NCBI GenBank assembly: GCA_902596185.1
Contig: CACJSX010000001.1
Span: 55,183 to 119,182 of the forward strand
From: an uncultured Pelagibacteraceae bacterium
GTDB lineage: Bacteria > Pseudomonadota > Alphaproteobacteria > Pelagibacterales > Pelagibacteraceae
Length of the DNA: 64,000 nucleotides
Reading direction: 5' to 3'
Shown here in pieces: positions 36,005 to 44,810 of this stretch. The number at the start of each line of letters is the position of its first letter. The stretch's first letter is position 1. Under the pieces are notes generated by a model. The model was not told where the DNA came from. It did not search any database and was given only the letters and a program-made list of their open reading frames with translations. The position numbers and the translations under genes are program-made.

Positions 36005-37171
36005 TTATTTAGTAAGCATTTTTTTTATGTTCTCTAGTGCATTAGAGATGTTGTCTTGTGAAGCTGCAAAGCTAAATCTGACATAATCATTGCAAGTTTT
36101 ACCAAAAGCAGTCCCTGGAACTATTGCTACACCAGCCTCGTGCATAGCTTTTTTACAAAATTCAGAACCGTTCATTCCGGTCCCTATTACTTTGGGAAAT
36201 GCATAAAAAGCACCTCCGGGTAAACTACATTCAACACCTGGTAAACTATTTAAGCCCTCATAAATCAATTTTCTTCTTTGTGTAAATTTTTCCATCATAG
36301 CATGAATTGAATCATCAGGCCCATCAAGGGCTGCGATACCAGCAAATTGTGCTGCTGCGTTTACACATGAAACACTGTTGATAAGTAATTTATTAACGTG
36401 CTCAACTAAATGCTCTGGCCAAAAACTCCAACCTAATCTCCATCCTGTCATCGAATAAGCCTTACTCCAACCCTCTAGTACAATCAATCTACCTCTTAAT
36501 TCAGGATAATTAAAAAAAGTAGGCATTTCTTTTCCATCAAAGATTTGTCTACTATAAATCTCATCACTTAGAATTGTTACATGAGGATGTTTTTTTAATC
36601 CCTCTGCTAATTTATCAATCTCTGGTTTTTCAACAAAACTTCCTGTTGGATTATTTGGATTAATTAAAATTAACAATCTAGTTTTATCAGTAATCAAAGA
36701 TAAAATTTTGTCTGCATTAAATTTTAAATCTTTATCCTCTGTTAGATCATAAGGAACTGCTGTTGAACCAGTATAATTAATCATAGACTCATAAATTGGA
36801 AATGCAGGTGTAGGATGAATTATTTCAGCACCTGGCTCACCGAAACATTGTATTGCATAATGCATTGTCGGTTTACCACCGGGCATAATAAGAATTCTTT
36901 CAAAATCAACATCAGCGTTATATCTTTTTTTGATCCATCTTGTTACCGCTTGTCTGCATTCAGGTATACCATTAGACATAACATAACCATGGTGACCATC
37001 GTCTAATGCTTTTTTAGCTGCCTCAACTACATGTTTTGGGGTTTTAAAATCTGGCTGACCTAATCCAAGGTGTATCATTGGATGACCTTGAGCTTCAAGT
37101 TTTTTTGCCTCTGCTAGAACTGAGAAAGCACTCTCTGTTCCTAATCTGTTTAATGACTCTGCTAATTTCAT
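36005..37171 (-). CDS. class I/II PLP aminotransferase
   Basis: A 388-aa fold-type I aminotransferase, aspartate/alanine-aminotransferase branch. It has the start GLGQPDFKTPKHV, the cofactor motif INPNNPTGSF, and the PLP-lysine in LEGWSKAYSMTGWRLGW (near 235). It lies among 2-hydroxyacid/2-oxoacid enzymes, so amination of glyoxylate or pyruvate is plausible but unproven. A gap of 45 bp separates it from the GlcD-like gene. Confidence 0.92.
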   Translation of the reverse strand: MKLAESLNRLGTESAFSVLAEAKKLEAQGHPMIHLGLGQPDFKTPKHVVEAAKKALDDGHHGYVMSNGIPECRQAVTRWIKKRYNADVDFERILIMPGGKPTMHYAIQCFGEPGAEIIHPTPAFPIYESMINYTGSTAVPYDLTEDKDLKFNADKILSLITDKTRLLILINPNNPTGSFVEKPEIDKLAEGLKKHPHVTILSDEIYSRQIFDGKEMPTFFNYPELRGRLIVLEGWSKAYSMTGWRLGWSFWPEHLVEHVNKLLINSVSCVNAAAQFAGIAALDGPDDSIHAMMEKFTQRRKLIYEGLNSLPGVECSLPGGAFYAFPKVIGTGMNGSEFCKKAMHEAGVAIVPGTAFGKTCNDYVRFSFAASQDNISNALENIKKMLTK

Positions 37172-37259
37172 AATAAATAAAATCGGAAAACTAAACGAAA
37201 AATAGTTTTTTGTCTATTCTGTTTTCAAAATAAATTAAAGTATAATTATAAATAATTAG

Positions 37260-37279
37260 CTAAAATTGTGAGATTTTAG
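37260..37279 (-). terminator. weak hairpin at the end of the FMN-oxidase gene
   Basis: On the minus strand CTAAAAT-CTCACA-ATTTTAG overlaps the stop codon of the FMN oxidase gene and is followed by an AT-rich run without a clear U-tract. It may separate the oxidase pair from the aminotransferase gene downstream. The stem is AT-rich, so support is modest. Confidence 0.35.
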
Positions 37280-38427
37280 TTTCGATATATTATTTTTGAC
37301 GCATCAAGATCTTTAACAGATTTACATCCCATAAGAACCATATTTCTTCTAATTTCTTTTTGCATGTTTTCTAACAATCTCTCAACTCCTTTTTGTCCAC
37401 CGGCACCTAAACTAAAAAGAAACGCTTTTCCAAAACTACATGCTGTTGCACCTGCAGCTAATGCCTTTAACACATGTGTGCCTCTTCTTACTCCACCATC
37501 TAAAATTATTTCTAATTTATCACCGACTGCATCTGAAATTGCCTTTACTTGATCGAACGGAGACCTAGACCCATCTAACTGTCTTCCTCCATGGTTTGAA
37601 ATCATTATTGCTGTACAACCAATATCAATTGCTTTTTTTGCATCCTCAACTGACATAACTCCTTTAAGCGCCATTGGTTTGTTCCATTTTTTTATACAAT
37701 ATTCAGCGTCTTTCCAATTCATGGCAGGATCATATTGCTCATTAATATATTCCATTACTGATTTTGCAATATTTGTGCCTTTGTCGGTTTTATTTTTTAT
37801 GTTTGCTAACTCAAATTTTTTATTCGTAAAATACTTAAAAACCCACCCAGGTCTCAGTGCAAAACTTAATAAACTATCCAAAGTAAATTTGGGCGGTGTT
37901 GTAAATCCAGTTCTATGATCACGTTCTCGATTTCCAGCTACAAGAGTATCAACTGTGATACACATTCCATCAAAATTTGCTCTCGAACATCGTTCAATTA
38001 AATCATCTGTGATTGATTTATCTTTATGAATATAAAGCTGAAAAAGTTTTGGACCACTTGAAATATTTGCCACCTCCTCAATTGAAAAAGAGGCCATAGT
38101 TGACATACTGTAAATAGTATCAAACTTTTCAGCAGCTCTTGCAGATGCTTTGTCACCCTCTGGATCATACAAACTTTGCATTGCTGTTGGTGATAAAAAT
38201 AATGGCATGCTAATTTTTCTTCCAAAAACTGTGGTTGATAAATCTGGCTCTCCAACACTATTAAGAATATTTGGAACTAAATCACAATCATTAAACGCCT
38301 CGGTATTTCTATTTAGCGTAACCTCATCATCTGCACCACCATCAATGTAATGAAAAATTGGAGCTGGTAATTTTTTTTTTGCTAATTTTCTAAAATCTTC
38401 AAAATTATAACAATCATTTATGTTCAT
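37276..38427 (-). CDS. FMN-dependent alpha-hydroxyacid oxidase/dehydrogenase (copy 1)
   Basis: A 383-aa TIM-barrel flavoenzyme of the L-lactate dehydrogenase/glycolate oxidase family. The FMN/substrate motif MISNHGGRQLDGSRSP carries the catalytic His; FHYIDGGADDE and MPLFLSPTAMQ lie near the N-terminus and ILDGGVRRGTHVLKAL near residue 310. It would oxidise an L-2-hydroxyacid such as L-lactate or glycolate to the 2-oxoacid, probably at the inner membrane. It is 5 bp from a close paralogue. Confidence 0.93.
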   Translation of the reverse strand: MNINDCYNFEDFRKLAKKKLPAPIFHYIDGGADDEVTLNRNTEAFNDCDLVPNILNSVGEPDLSTTVFGRKISMPLFLSPTAMQSLYDPEGDKASARAAEKFDTIYSMSTMASFSIEEVANISSGPKLFQLYIHKDKSITDDLIERCSRANFDGMCITVDTLVAGNRERDHRTGFTTPPKFTLDSLLSFALRPGWVFKYFTNKKFELANIKNKTDKGTNIAKSVMEYINEQYDPAMNWKDAEYCIKKWNKPMALKGVMSVEDAKKAIDIGCTAIMISNHGGRQLDGSRSPFDQVKAISDAVGDKLEIILDGGVRRGTHVLKALAAGATACSFGKAFLFSLGAGGQKGVERLLENMQKEIRRNMVLMGCKSVKDLDASKIIYRN

Positions 38428-38432
38428 GATTA

Positions 38433-39584
38433 CTATCTTCTGAATCTTAAATTACTTCTGTTTAAATCACTAATTTTAGTGCAACCCATTAACTTCATAT
38501 CTCTTACTAATTCAGATTTATACTTCTCTAAAGCTCTTTCTACACCTGCTTGTCCAGCTGCAGCTAAAGCATATAAATAAAGTCTACCACCAGAACATGC
38601 TTTTGCACCCAAAGATAGAGCTTTAAGCATATGGGTGCCTCTATGTATACCACCCTCACAAATGACATCTAGTTTATCTCCAACCGCATCAACAATTTCT
38701 GCAAGTTGATCGAAAGGAGATCTCGATCCATCAAGTTGTCTTCCACCATGGTTTGAAACCATTATTCCTGTACATCCAATATCTACTGCTCTCTTAGCAT
38801 CTTCAACACTCATAACTCCTTTTAAAGCAAAATGGCCTCCCCATTTAGAGCAAAGTTGTTCAGCATCTTTCCAGTTCATTGACTGATCCAACATTGTAGA
38901 GAAATAATTTCCTATTGAAGAATTTGTGCTTGTACCCTCTTTTACAAAATCTTGAAGATGAGGTAATTCAAACTTACCTTTTGTTAAATAATTTATTCCC
39001 CACATTGGCTTTGTTGCAAAACTAAATAAACTTGATAGTGTTAGTTTAGGTGGTGAAGTAAATCCAGTTCTCAAATCTCTTTCGCGATTTCCACCTGTTA
39101 TAGTATCAACAGTTAATGCCATCACATCAAACTTTGCAGCCTTAGCTCTTTCTAAACAAGAATCATTTAATCCTCTATCTTTATGAAAGTAAAATTGAAA
39201 CATTTTTGGAGTATCAATCATAGAAGAAATTTCTTCTACGCTAACAGTAGCCAAAGCAGAAACTCCGAACATTGTATTAAATTTTTTTGCTGCTTTACCC
39301 ACAGCTCTTTCACCATCATAATGAAATAATCTCTGTAAAGCAGTAGGAGCTAAGTAAAAAGGTAAATCCAGTTTTTTACCAAAAATAGTTGTAGATAAAT
39401 CAACATGCTCTACACCCCTTAATACATTGGGTACCAAATCAACATCATCAAATGCAGAAGTATTTCTCGCATAAGTTATTTCATCGTCCGCTGCACCATC
39501 AATATAATGAAATATGGGTGAAGGTAATTTTTTTTTTGCTAATTTTTTAAAATCACTAAAATTATGACAGTCTTTTAAATTCAT
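38433..39584 (-). CDS. FMN-dependent alpha-hydroxyacid oxidase/dehydrogenase (copy 2)
   Basis: A 383-aa paralogue of exactly the same length as copy 1, with matching motifs MVSNHGGRQLDGSRSP and FHYIDGAADDE. The two align end to end without obvious gaps, which indicates tandem duplication. Differences lie in the substrate side (LPFYLAPTALQ versus MPLFLSPTAMQ; ICEGGIHRGTHMLKAL versus ILDGGVRRGTHVLKAL), so the copies may handle different 2-hydroxyacids or form a heteromer. Confidence 0.93.
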   Translation of the reverse strand: MNLKDCHNFSDFKKLAKKKLPSPIFHYIDGAADDEITYARNTSAFDDVDLVPNVLRGVEHVDLSTTIFGKKLDLPFYLAPTALQRLFHYDGERAVGKAAKKFNTMFGVSALATVSVEEISSMIDTPKMFQFYFHKDRGLNDSCLERAKAAKFDVMALTVDTITGGNRERDLRTGFTSPPKLTLSSLFSFATKPMWGINYLTKGKFELPHLQDFVKEGTSTNSSIGNYFSTMLDQSMNWKDAEQLCSKWGGHFALKGVMSVEDAKRAVDIGCTGIMVSNHGGRQLDGSRSPFDQLAEIVDAVGDKLDVICEGGIHRGTHMLKALSLGAKACSGGRLYLYALAAAGQAGVERALEKYKSELVRDMKLMGCTKISDLNRSNLRFRR

Positions 39585-39592
39585 AAATTAAT

Positions 39593-40093
39593 TTAAAAGT
39601 TTTTCAAAAAATTGAACATATAACTATTTGCCCCAGGATTCTTGTCTCCTAAACTAGCATTAGATACATGATTATAAGATATTCCCAAACTGGAAGTTTT
39701 CGAGAGTTCATAAGATAGTTGAACTTCAGACTTAAATTCAAGAACATGACCTAAATCTTTACCGTCACCTTTATGATAAAGACCAGGTGCAAAACTTGGC
39801 GTAAAAGTTAAAGCTCCCATATCTATGTTCCATTCAAATCCAGTATAAATATATACTGCAGAATTTTCTGTTATAAATCCTCCAGTTATTGGAGAAATAT
39901 TACCAATAAAAGTGTTTCTTTCCAAAGTTTCATTTTGATGTTGAAAACCTACTAAGAGCGCTGACTGTTTGTCATCACTGAAATCAAAATTTCCTGTAAA
40001 AAAATTATATTGATGAGAGCTATTTTCTGAAGCTAAAAGCTTAGTGCAAAAAAATAATGTAAAAAAAAATATATTAAATTTTTTTAAATTCAT
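39593..40093 (-). CDS. PagL-like lipid A 3-O-deacylase family outer membrane protein
   Basis: A 166-aa beta-barrel protein with a signal peptide ending KLLASE. The C-terminal half has the PagL pattern LGISYNHVSNASLGDKNPGANSY and ends in Phe, typical of outer-membrane barrels. PagL uses a His-Ser-Glu triad. Here the His and Ser are in NHVSN, but the position 14 residues after the His, Glu in PagL, is Asn (codon at 39626-39628). It may be inactive, use another acid, or serve another role. It lies 8 bp after the oxidase pair and 16 bp before ccmH. Confidence 0.8.
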   Translation of the reverse strand: MNLKKFNIFFFTLFFCTKLLASENSSHQYNFFTGNFDFSDDKQSALLVGFQHQNETLERNTFIGNISPITGGFITENSAVYIYTGFEWNIDMGALTFTPSFAPGLYHKGDGKDLGHVLEFKSEVQLSYELSKTSSLGISYNHVSNASLGDKNPGANSYMFNFLKNF

Positions 40094-40109
40094 AACTCTT
40101 ATTACCAGA

Positions 40110-40475
40110 TTAATTATGTTTTTTTTTAAGTTTTTTAAAGATTATTGCACCACCTAAAAGGAAGATCAATAGAGGCATAAACCAAAGAATATAGGTGTTT
40201 TTATTTAATTTAGGATCATACAATATCCATTCCCCATACTTATTTTTAAAATATTCATAAATTTCAGCATCAGTCAATCCTTCATCAATTTTTCTATCAA
40301 CTAAAATTTTCAAGCTATTTGCAAACTCAGAGTCAGAATCGTAAATTGACTGACCTTGACAAACCAAACAACGTAGGTTTTTAGTTATATTATTTCTTTT
40401 ATCTAATTCATTAGCTTTAAGCGCACTAGATGTATAAAATAAAATAACAACTAAAAAAAAACTTAAAATTTTCAT
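40110..40475 (-). CDS. ccmH: cytochrome c maturation protein CcmH
   Basis: A 121-aa thiol-disulfide protein with a signal peptide, the redox motif LRCLVCQGQSI near residue 35, and one C-terminal membrane helix. It reduces apocytochrome c cysteines for haem ligation. It is the short alphaproteobacterial form, without the TPR (CcmI) domain fused in E. coli. It overlaps ccmG by 4 bp. Confidence 0.95.
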   Translation of the reverse strand: MKILSFFLVVILFYTSSALKANELDKRNNITKNLRCLVCQGQSIYDSDSEFANSLKILVDRKIDEGLTDAEIYEYFKNKYGEWILYDPKLNKNTYILWFMPLLIFLLGGAIIFKKLKKKHN

Positions 40476-40990
40476 TTTATCAATAAATTAATTTCATTAA
40501 CTAATTCTTGGTTAAGAGGCCCAATATATTTTTTAATAATTTCATTATTATAAATTAAAAATGATTCAGGAACCCCATAAGCTCCCCACTCAATTGCAAT
40601 TGTGCCATCAAAATCAATAAAGATTTCTTTATAAGGGTTTCCTAGTTCTTTTAAAAAATTTTCTGCATTTTTTAAATTATCTTTATAATTCATCCCAATA
40701 ATATTTACTTCATTATCTAAATTTAAATTCATTAAAAAAGGATGCTCTTGTCGACATGGAACACACCAAGATGACCAAATATTTAATAAATAAAACTTAT
40801 CTAACTCAAAGATACTTAATGATTTCACATTTTCTCCAGAAAAAAATTCTTTAGAATTAAACACTGGTATTTCTTTTTTTTTACTAACATCTGGAGTGTA
40901 TATTTTTGAATCTTCTAGACCTTTATAAAAAATAAAAAATATTATCCCAAAAATAATAATGACTGAAAAAGGTAATATTTTATTTTTCAT
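40472..40990 (-). CDS. ccmG: thiol:disulfide interchange protein CcmG/DsbE
   Basis: A 172-aa membrane-anchored thioredoxin-like protein with an N-terminal helix and the active site NIWSSWCVPCRQEHPF. The GAYGVPESFLI loop with the cis-proline is present. It passes electrons to CcmH in the periplasm. It overlaps both neighbours by 4 bp. Confidence 0.95.
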   Translation of the reverse strand: MKNKILPFSVIIIFGIIFFIFYKGLEDSKIYTPDVSKKKEIPVFNSKEFFSGENVKSLSIFELDKFYLLNIWSSWCVPCRQEHPFLMNLNLDNEVNIIGMNYKDNLKNAENFLKELGNPYKEIFIDFDGTIAIEWGAYGVPESFLIYNNEIIKKYIGPLNQELVNEINLLIK

Positions 40991-42861
40991 GATCTTTTTT
41001 GTAAAAAGCTAACAATTCCTCCAAGTGATATTAAAATTACTGATAACCAAATCCATAACATAAATGGTTTAACTTGATATCTTACATTGAAAAAATCTTG
41101 ATTTTGAACCAGATTAATTACAATAAATTTGTCTGACATAAGAGTTGTTTTTATATCTGCTTCACTTGTGGCAATTACGGGTTGATTATAAATTCTCATC
41201 TCTGGCGAAAGTCTATCTTCTTCACCATTCTGATTGCTTATGAAAAAATTTGCAATAATGGCATTATAATTTTGTTCTTTTTTCTGATCAACACTTTCAA
41301 ATACTATTTTTGTTTTTGAATTTTCAAAAGTTTCACCAACCTTAAGATTTGTTATAATTTCAGTTGCAAATAAATTGTTAAACAAAATACTTAGGATTAA
41401 TAAACTAAATCCAAAATGAGCGATATTTTGTGAAATATTTTTATATTTTTTTACAAAAAAATCTCTCAGCGTCATAAAGAATAAATAAAGTGCACTCGAT
41501 ATCAAAATTGTATTTATTAAAACATTTTGATTAAAATTTTTTAATACTAGAAATGCTAATAAAATTGAGATAATCAAAAAAGAAACTAAATATATTTTGT
41601 CTTCTAGTTGAGATTTGATCCATTTTAACTTTGGACCAATCGCCATCATAAATAAAAATGGAATTAAAAATGGAATTATCAATTTATGATAAAATGGTGG
41701 TCCGACAGATATTTTTTGAGAAGAAACTACATCTAAAAAAATTGGATAAACGGTACCTATTAATATAACTGATAAGAAATACATCATAAACCAGTTATTA
41801 ATTAATATTGAAGTCTCTTTGCTCAACCAAAAAAAACTATAAGATTTTTTGTCATTATCTTTGTGAAAAAAGAAAAAAATTATAATTGATAAAAAAATTA
41901 AAACGAATAAGAAAACAAGAATGAATAAACCTCTTTCAGGATCATTAGCAAAGGTGTGAACTGAATTCAAAATTCCTGATCTAACTAAAAATGTTCCACA
42001 CATACTTAATGTAAATGTTGCTATAGAAAGAATTATTACCCATGAAGTTAAAATATATTTTTTCTCTAAAACTAAAATGCAATGCAAAAGAGTAGTTAAT
42101 GCAAGCCAAGGCATTAAAGAAACATTCTCTACTGGATCCCAAAACCAAAAACCTCCCCAGCCTAATTCATAGTAAGCCCAAATTGATCCAAGCAATATTC
42201 CTAAAGTCAAAAATATCCATGAAATTAAAATCCATTTTTTTATATGAATTGCCCAATTGCTAGAAATAATTTTTAAACTCGTTGCTGCTAAAACTGAAGA
42301 AAATATAATTGAAGAACCTACATAACCTAAATATAAAATTGGTGGATGAATTGCTAAAGCTGGGTCTTGTAAAATTGGATTTAATCCAAGTCCTTCTGTA
42401 GGTATTGGAAAAATATAATTAAATGGATTTGATGTTAGGATTAAAAATAAAAAAAAACCAACAATTATTATTTGTTGAAAAACTAAAGTTAAAATTTTGT
42501 ATTTAACTGGTTGATTTTTTGTCCGTACTAAAAATAAGAAAATAAATAAAGTTAAAACAAGTAACCATAACAATAAACTTCCTTCATGATTCCCCCAGGT
42601 TCCACTTATTTTGTAAAATAATGGTTTGGTGGTATGAGAATTATTAAATACTGTTTCATTGCTAAAATCTGAAACAATAAATGAAAAGATCAAACACAAA
42701 AAACTAATGACAACAAAAAATAATTGCAAAAATGTAAATGATAATATTTTGGTATCTAATATGTTCGAATTATTAAAATTTTTGTATGAAAAATAAAATA
42801 ATGATAATCCAATAACTAATCCTATGATTAACGAATAATATCCAACAAGACTATAGATCAA
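40987..42861 (-). CDS. ccmF: haem lyase CcmF
   Basis: A 624-aa polytopic membrane protein. The tryptophan-rich haem-handling motif GWGGFWFWDPVENVSLMPW is near residue 235, and GTWGNHEGSLLLW is near residue 88. With CcmH it attaches haem to apocytochrome c. It starts 1 bp after the ccmE stop, in the usual ccmE-ccmF order. Confidence 0.97.
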   Translation of the reverse strand: MIYSLVGYYSLIIGLVIGLSLFYFSYKNFNNSNILDTKILSFTFLQLFFVVISFLCLIFSFIVSDFSNETVFNNSHTTKPLFYKISGTWGNHEGSLLLWLLVLTLFIFLFLVRTKNQPVKYKILTLVFQQIIIVGFFLFLILTSNPFNYIFPIPTEGLGLNPILQDPALAIHPPILYLGYVGSSIIFSSVLAATSLKIISSNWAIHIKKWILISWIFLTLGILLGSIWAYYELGWGGFWFWDPVENVSLMPWLALTTLLHCILVLEKKYILTSWVIILSIATFTLSMCGTFLVRSGILNSVHTFANDPERGLFILVFLFVLIFLSIIIFFFFHKDNDKKSYSFFWLSKETSILINNWFMMYFLSVILIGTVYPIFLDVVSSQKISVGPPFYHKLIIPFLIPFLFMMAIGPKLKWIKSQLEDKIYLVSFLIISILLAFLVLKNFNQNVLINTILISSALYLFFMTLRDFFVKKYKNISQNIAHFGFSLLILSILFNNLFATEIITNLKVGETFENSKTKIVFESVDQKKEQNYNAIIANFFISNQNGEEDRLSPEMRIYNQPVIATSEADIKTTLMSDKFIVINLVQNQDFFNVRYQVKPFMLWIWLSVILISLGGIVSFLQKRS

Positions 42862-42862
42862 T

Positions 42863-43282
42863 TTATTTTTCTCCTAATGCTTCTTTTACTTCCGGTGGCA
42901 TATAATTTTCATCATGCTTAGCTAAAATTTTTGTTGCTGAGAAAAAGTTTCTATCTTTCAAAAAACCTTCTGCAACAACCCCTTTTCCTTCAGCAAATAA
43001 ATTTGGTACTGCTCCCAAGTAAGTAACATTTATTTCATTTTTAAAGTCTGTAATTATGAAGTTAACTTCATTTGAATTCATGGAAATAGAATTTTTTTTA
43101 ACCATTCCTCCAACTCTTATTTTGCTTTTATCTATTTCAGTAAGTGATTTTATTTCGGAAGGCGACTGAAAATATATAACATTTTCCTCTAATGATTTTA
43201 AAATCAAAAATGTTGTTAAAATTAAAGTAATTAAGATTAATATTACAAACAGAAATCTTAATTTAACTTTTCGACCATACAT
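42863..43282 (-). CDS. ccmE: haem chaperone CcmE
   Basis: A 139-aa protein with an N-terminal membrane helix and a beta-barrel (OB-like) periplasmic domain. The haem-binding motif HxxxY is present as [12 protein letters not shown]. It receives haem from CcmC and hands it to CcmF. Confidence 0.96.
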   Translation of the reverse strand: MYGRKVKLRFLFVILILITLILTTFLILKSLEENVIYFQSPSEIKSLTEIDKSKIRVGGMVKKNSISMNSNEVNFIITDFKNEINVTYLGAVPNLFAEGKGVVAEGFLKDRNFFSATKILAKHDENYMPPEVKEALGEK

Positions 43283-43292
43283 GGTTTAAAAG

Positions 43293-43520
43293 TTAATTAT
43301 TTATTACGTTTGCTAAAATTTCTTTATTTATTCTTTGTGATTTTGCAGAATTAGCTTGTTCAGTTGTAAGTGATCCAAATTTAGCGACAAATTTGTTTTG
43401 CTCTTTAACAAATTGCATTTTAGTAACCAAATATAAACCTAGGAAACTTAATAAAGTAAAGCTAAAAGCTGATAACACATACACCGCATATCCATTCATA
43501 AAAAGTAATTCATTTATCAT
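43293..43520 (-). CDS. ccmD: haem exporter accessory protein CcmD
   Basis: A 75-aa protein with one membrane helix (about residues 11-33) and a charged C-terminal tail. CcmD families are short and poorly conserved; the call rests on size, topology and its place between ccmC and ccmE. It overlaps ccmC by 4 bp. Confidence 0.85.
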   Translation of the reverse strand: MINELLFMNGYAVYVLSAFSFTLLSFLGLYLVTKMQFVKEQNKFVAKFGSLTTEQANSAKSQRINKEILANVINN

Positions 43521-44224
43521 AATCTATCTAAGCCTTTATTTTTAATTTTTATCAGTTCTGTATTATATTTCATTAAGAAAATTAACAATGAAAAAAGAGC
43601 AAATGCCGCAGTCATTATCAATAATGGGTAAAGCATTGATGAATGAATTGAACTTTTTGACAAAATATTAATAGATGCAGGTTGATGGAGTGTATTCCAC
43701 CAATCAACTGAATATTTTATTATTGGAACATTAATAATTCCTAAAATAGTTATAAAAGTTGAAATCTTATAGACTTTTTCTTCCTTGTCATAAATTCTCC
43801 ATGCAATTAAATACATTGCATAGAACAAAGCTAATATTAACATTGAAGTAATTCTTGCATCCCAAGCCCACCATGTTCCCCAAGTTGGTTTTCCCCAAAT
43901 TGATCCAGTAACTAAAGCTATAATATTAAAAACAAATCCCGAAGGAGCTAAACTTTTAGAAATTAAAAAAAAGTTTTTGTTTCTAAATACGAAACCACAA
44001 ATAGATAACAAAGTTATAGAAGAAAATATTCCAAGTGAAATCCAAGCAGCAGGAACATGAACATACATAATCCTAACTGCATCACTTTGTTTGTAATCTT
44101 CAGGAGACATAACTAATGCTTCAAGTAAACCAACACTTAATACAACAATAAACAAAAATAAAACGTACTTAGGTGCTTTTGACGTAATTTTGAAAATCTT
44201 GTTAGGTTCAAAAAGTTTAAACAT
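43517..44224 (-). CDS. ccmC: haem transporter/CcmC
   Basis: A 235-aa six-helix membrane protein with the tryptophan-rich motif WGTWWAWDARITSMLIL near residue 118 and conserved histidines in YVHVPAAW and TLHQPAS. It loads haem onto CcmE. It is the first gene of the ccmCDEFGH run; ccmA and ccmB are not in the window. Confidence 0.96.
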   Translation of the reverse strand: MFKLFEPNKIFKITSKAPKYVLFLFIVVLSVGLLEALVMSPEDYKQSDAVRIMYVHVPAAWISLGIFSSITLLSICGFVFRNKNFFLISKSLAPSGFVFNIIALVTGSIWGKPTWGTWWAWDARITSMLILALFYAMYLIAWRIYDKEEKVYKISTFITILGIINVPIIKYSVDWWNTLHQPASINILSKSSIHSSMLYPLLIMTAAFALFSLLIFLMKYNTELIKIKNKGLDRL

Positions 44225-44270
44225 ATTTTAATTTAGAATTTTTTTTGGTGATTTCTATTATGAAATAGTT

Positions 44271-44335
44271 TTCTGATCAAGAATGCAGAGGGGAGATAAT
44301 GAGATTGAATTAACGTTTAACACTCTTGACCAGAA
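44271..44335 (-). ncRNA. candidate hairpin RNA between hspQ and ccmC
   Basis: On the minus strand TTCTGGTCAAGAGTG (44321-44335) can pair fully, using two G-U pairs, with CATTCTTGATCAGAA (44271-44285): a 15-bp stem with a 35-nt loop. On the plus strand the same two positions become A-C mismatches, so the minus strand is the likelier RNA. The loop carries ATCTCCCCTC, which can pair with purine-rich ribosome sites, and a short hairpin CTATT/AATAG follows. It may be a small RNA or a ccmC leader. AT-rich TATATT-like boxes lie upstream. No family recognised. Confidence 0.5.
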
Positions 44336-44402
44336 GATACTAAATATATAGCTAATTTATATGGCCTAGATTTGAGCATAATGTGGTTGAATGATGGTTG
44401 CC

Positions 44403-44723
44403 TTAATTAGAAAGCTTGAAATAACTAGAGCCTTTTTTTCCCGAAAAAATCTCTTCAATTAAAGGGTGTTTTATTGGTTCATCAGAGTCGTCCATTAGCA
44501 AATTTTGCTCAGAAACATAAGCTTCATAAGTTATCTCATCATTTTCTGCTAATAGGTGATAAAATGGTTGATCTTTTCTTGGTCTCACATTTTTTGGAAT
44601 AGATTGATACCATTCTTCAGAGTTATTAAATTCAAAATCAACATCATAAATCACACCTCTAAATTCAAAGTGTTTATGCTTTACGATGTCTCCAATTGAA
44701 AATTTGGCTTTTTGAACTGGCAT
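44403..44723 (-). CDS. hspQ: heat shock protein HspQ
   Basis: A 106-aa cytoplasmic protein of the HspQ/YccV family (hemimethylated-DNA-binding/Lon-modulator fold). Motifs are FSIGDIVKHKHFEFRGVIYDVD and RPRKDQPFYHLLAEN; the family is known as a Lon protease specificity factor in enterobacteria. Length is normal. It is divergent from yciB across an 84-bp gap. Confidence 0.93.
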   Translation of the reverse strand: MPVQKAKFSIGDIVKHKHFEFRGVIYDVDFEFNNSEEWYQSIPKNVRPRKDQPFYHLLAENDEITYEAYVSEQNLLMDDSDEPIKHPLIEEIFSGKKGSSYFKLSN

Positions 44724-44810
44724 TAATCTTAGTATGGGTATTTAGAAATAAAAATCAATGCTAAAAATATAAATGTTTTGTGATGTGGCAAATATGTTAA
44801 TATCTTTTTG

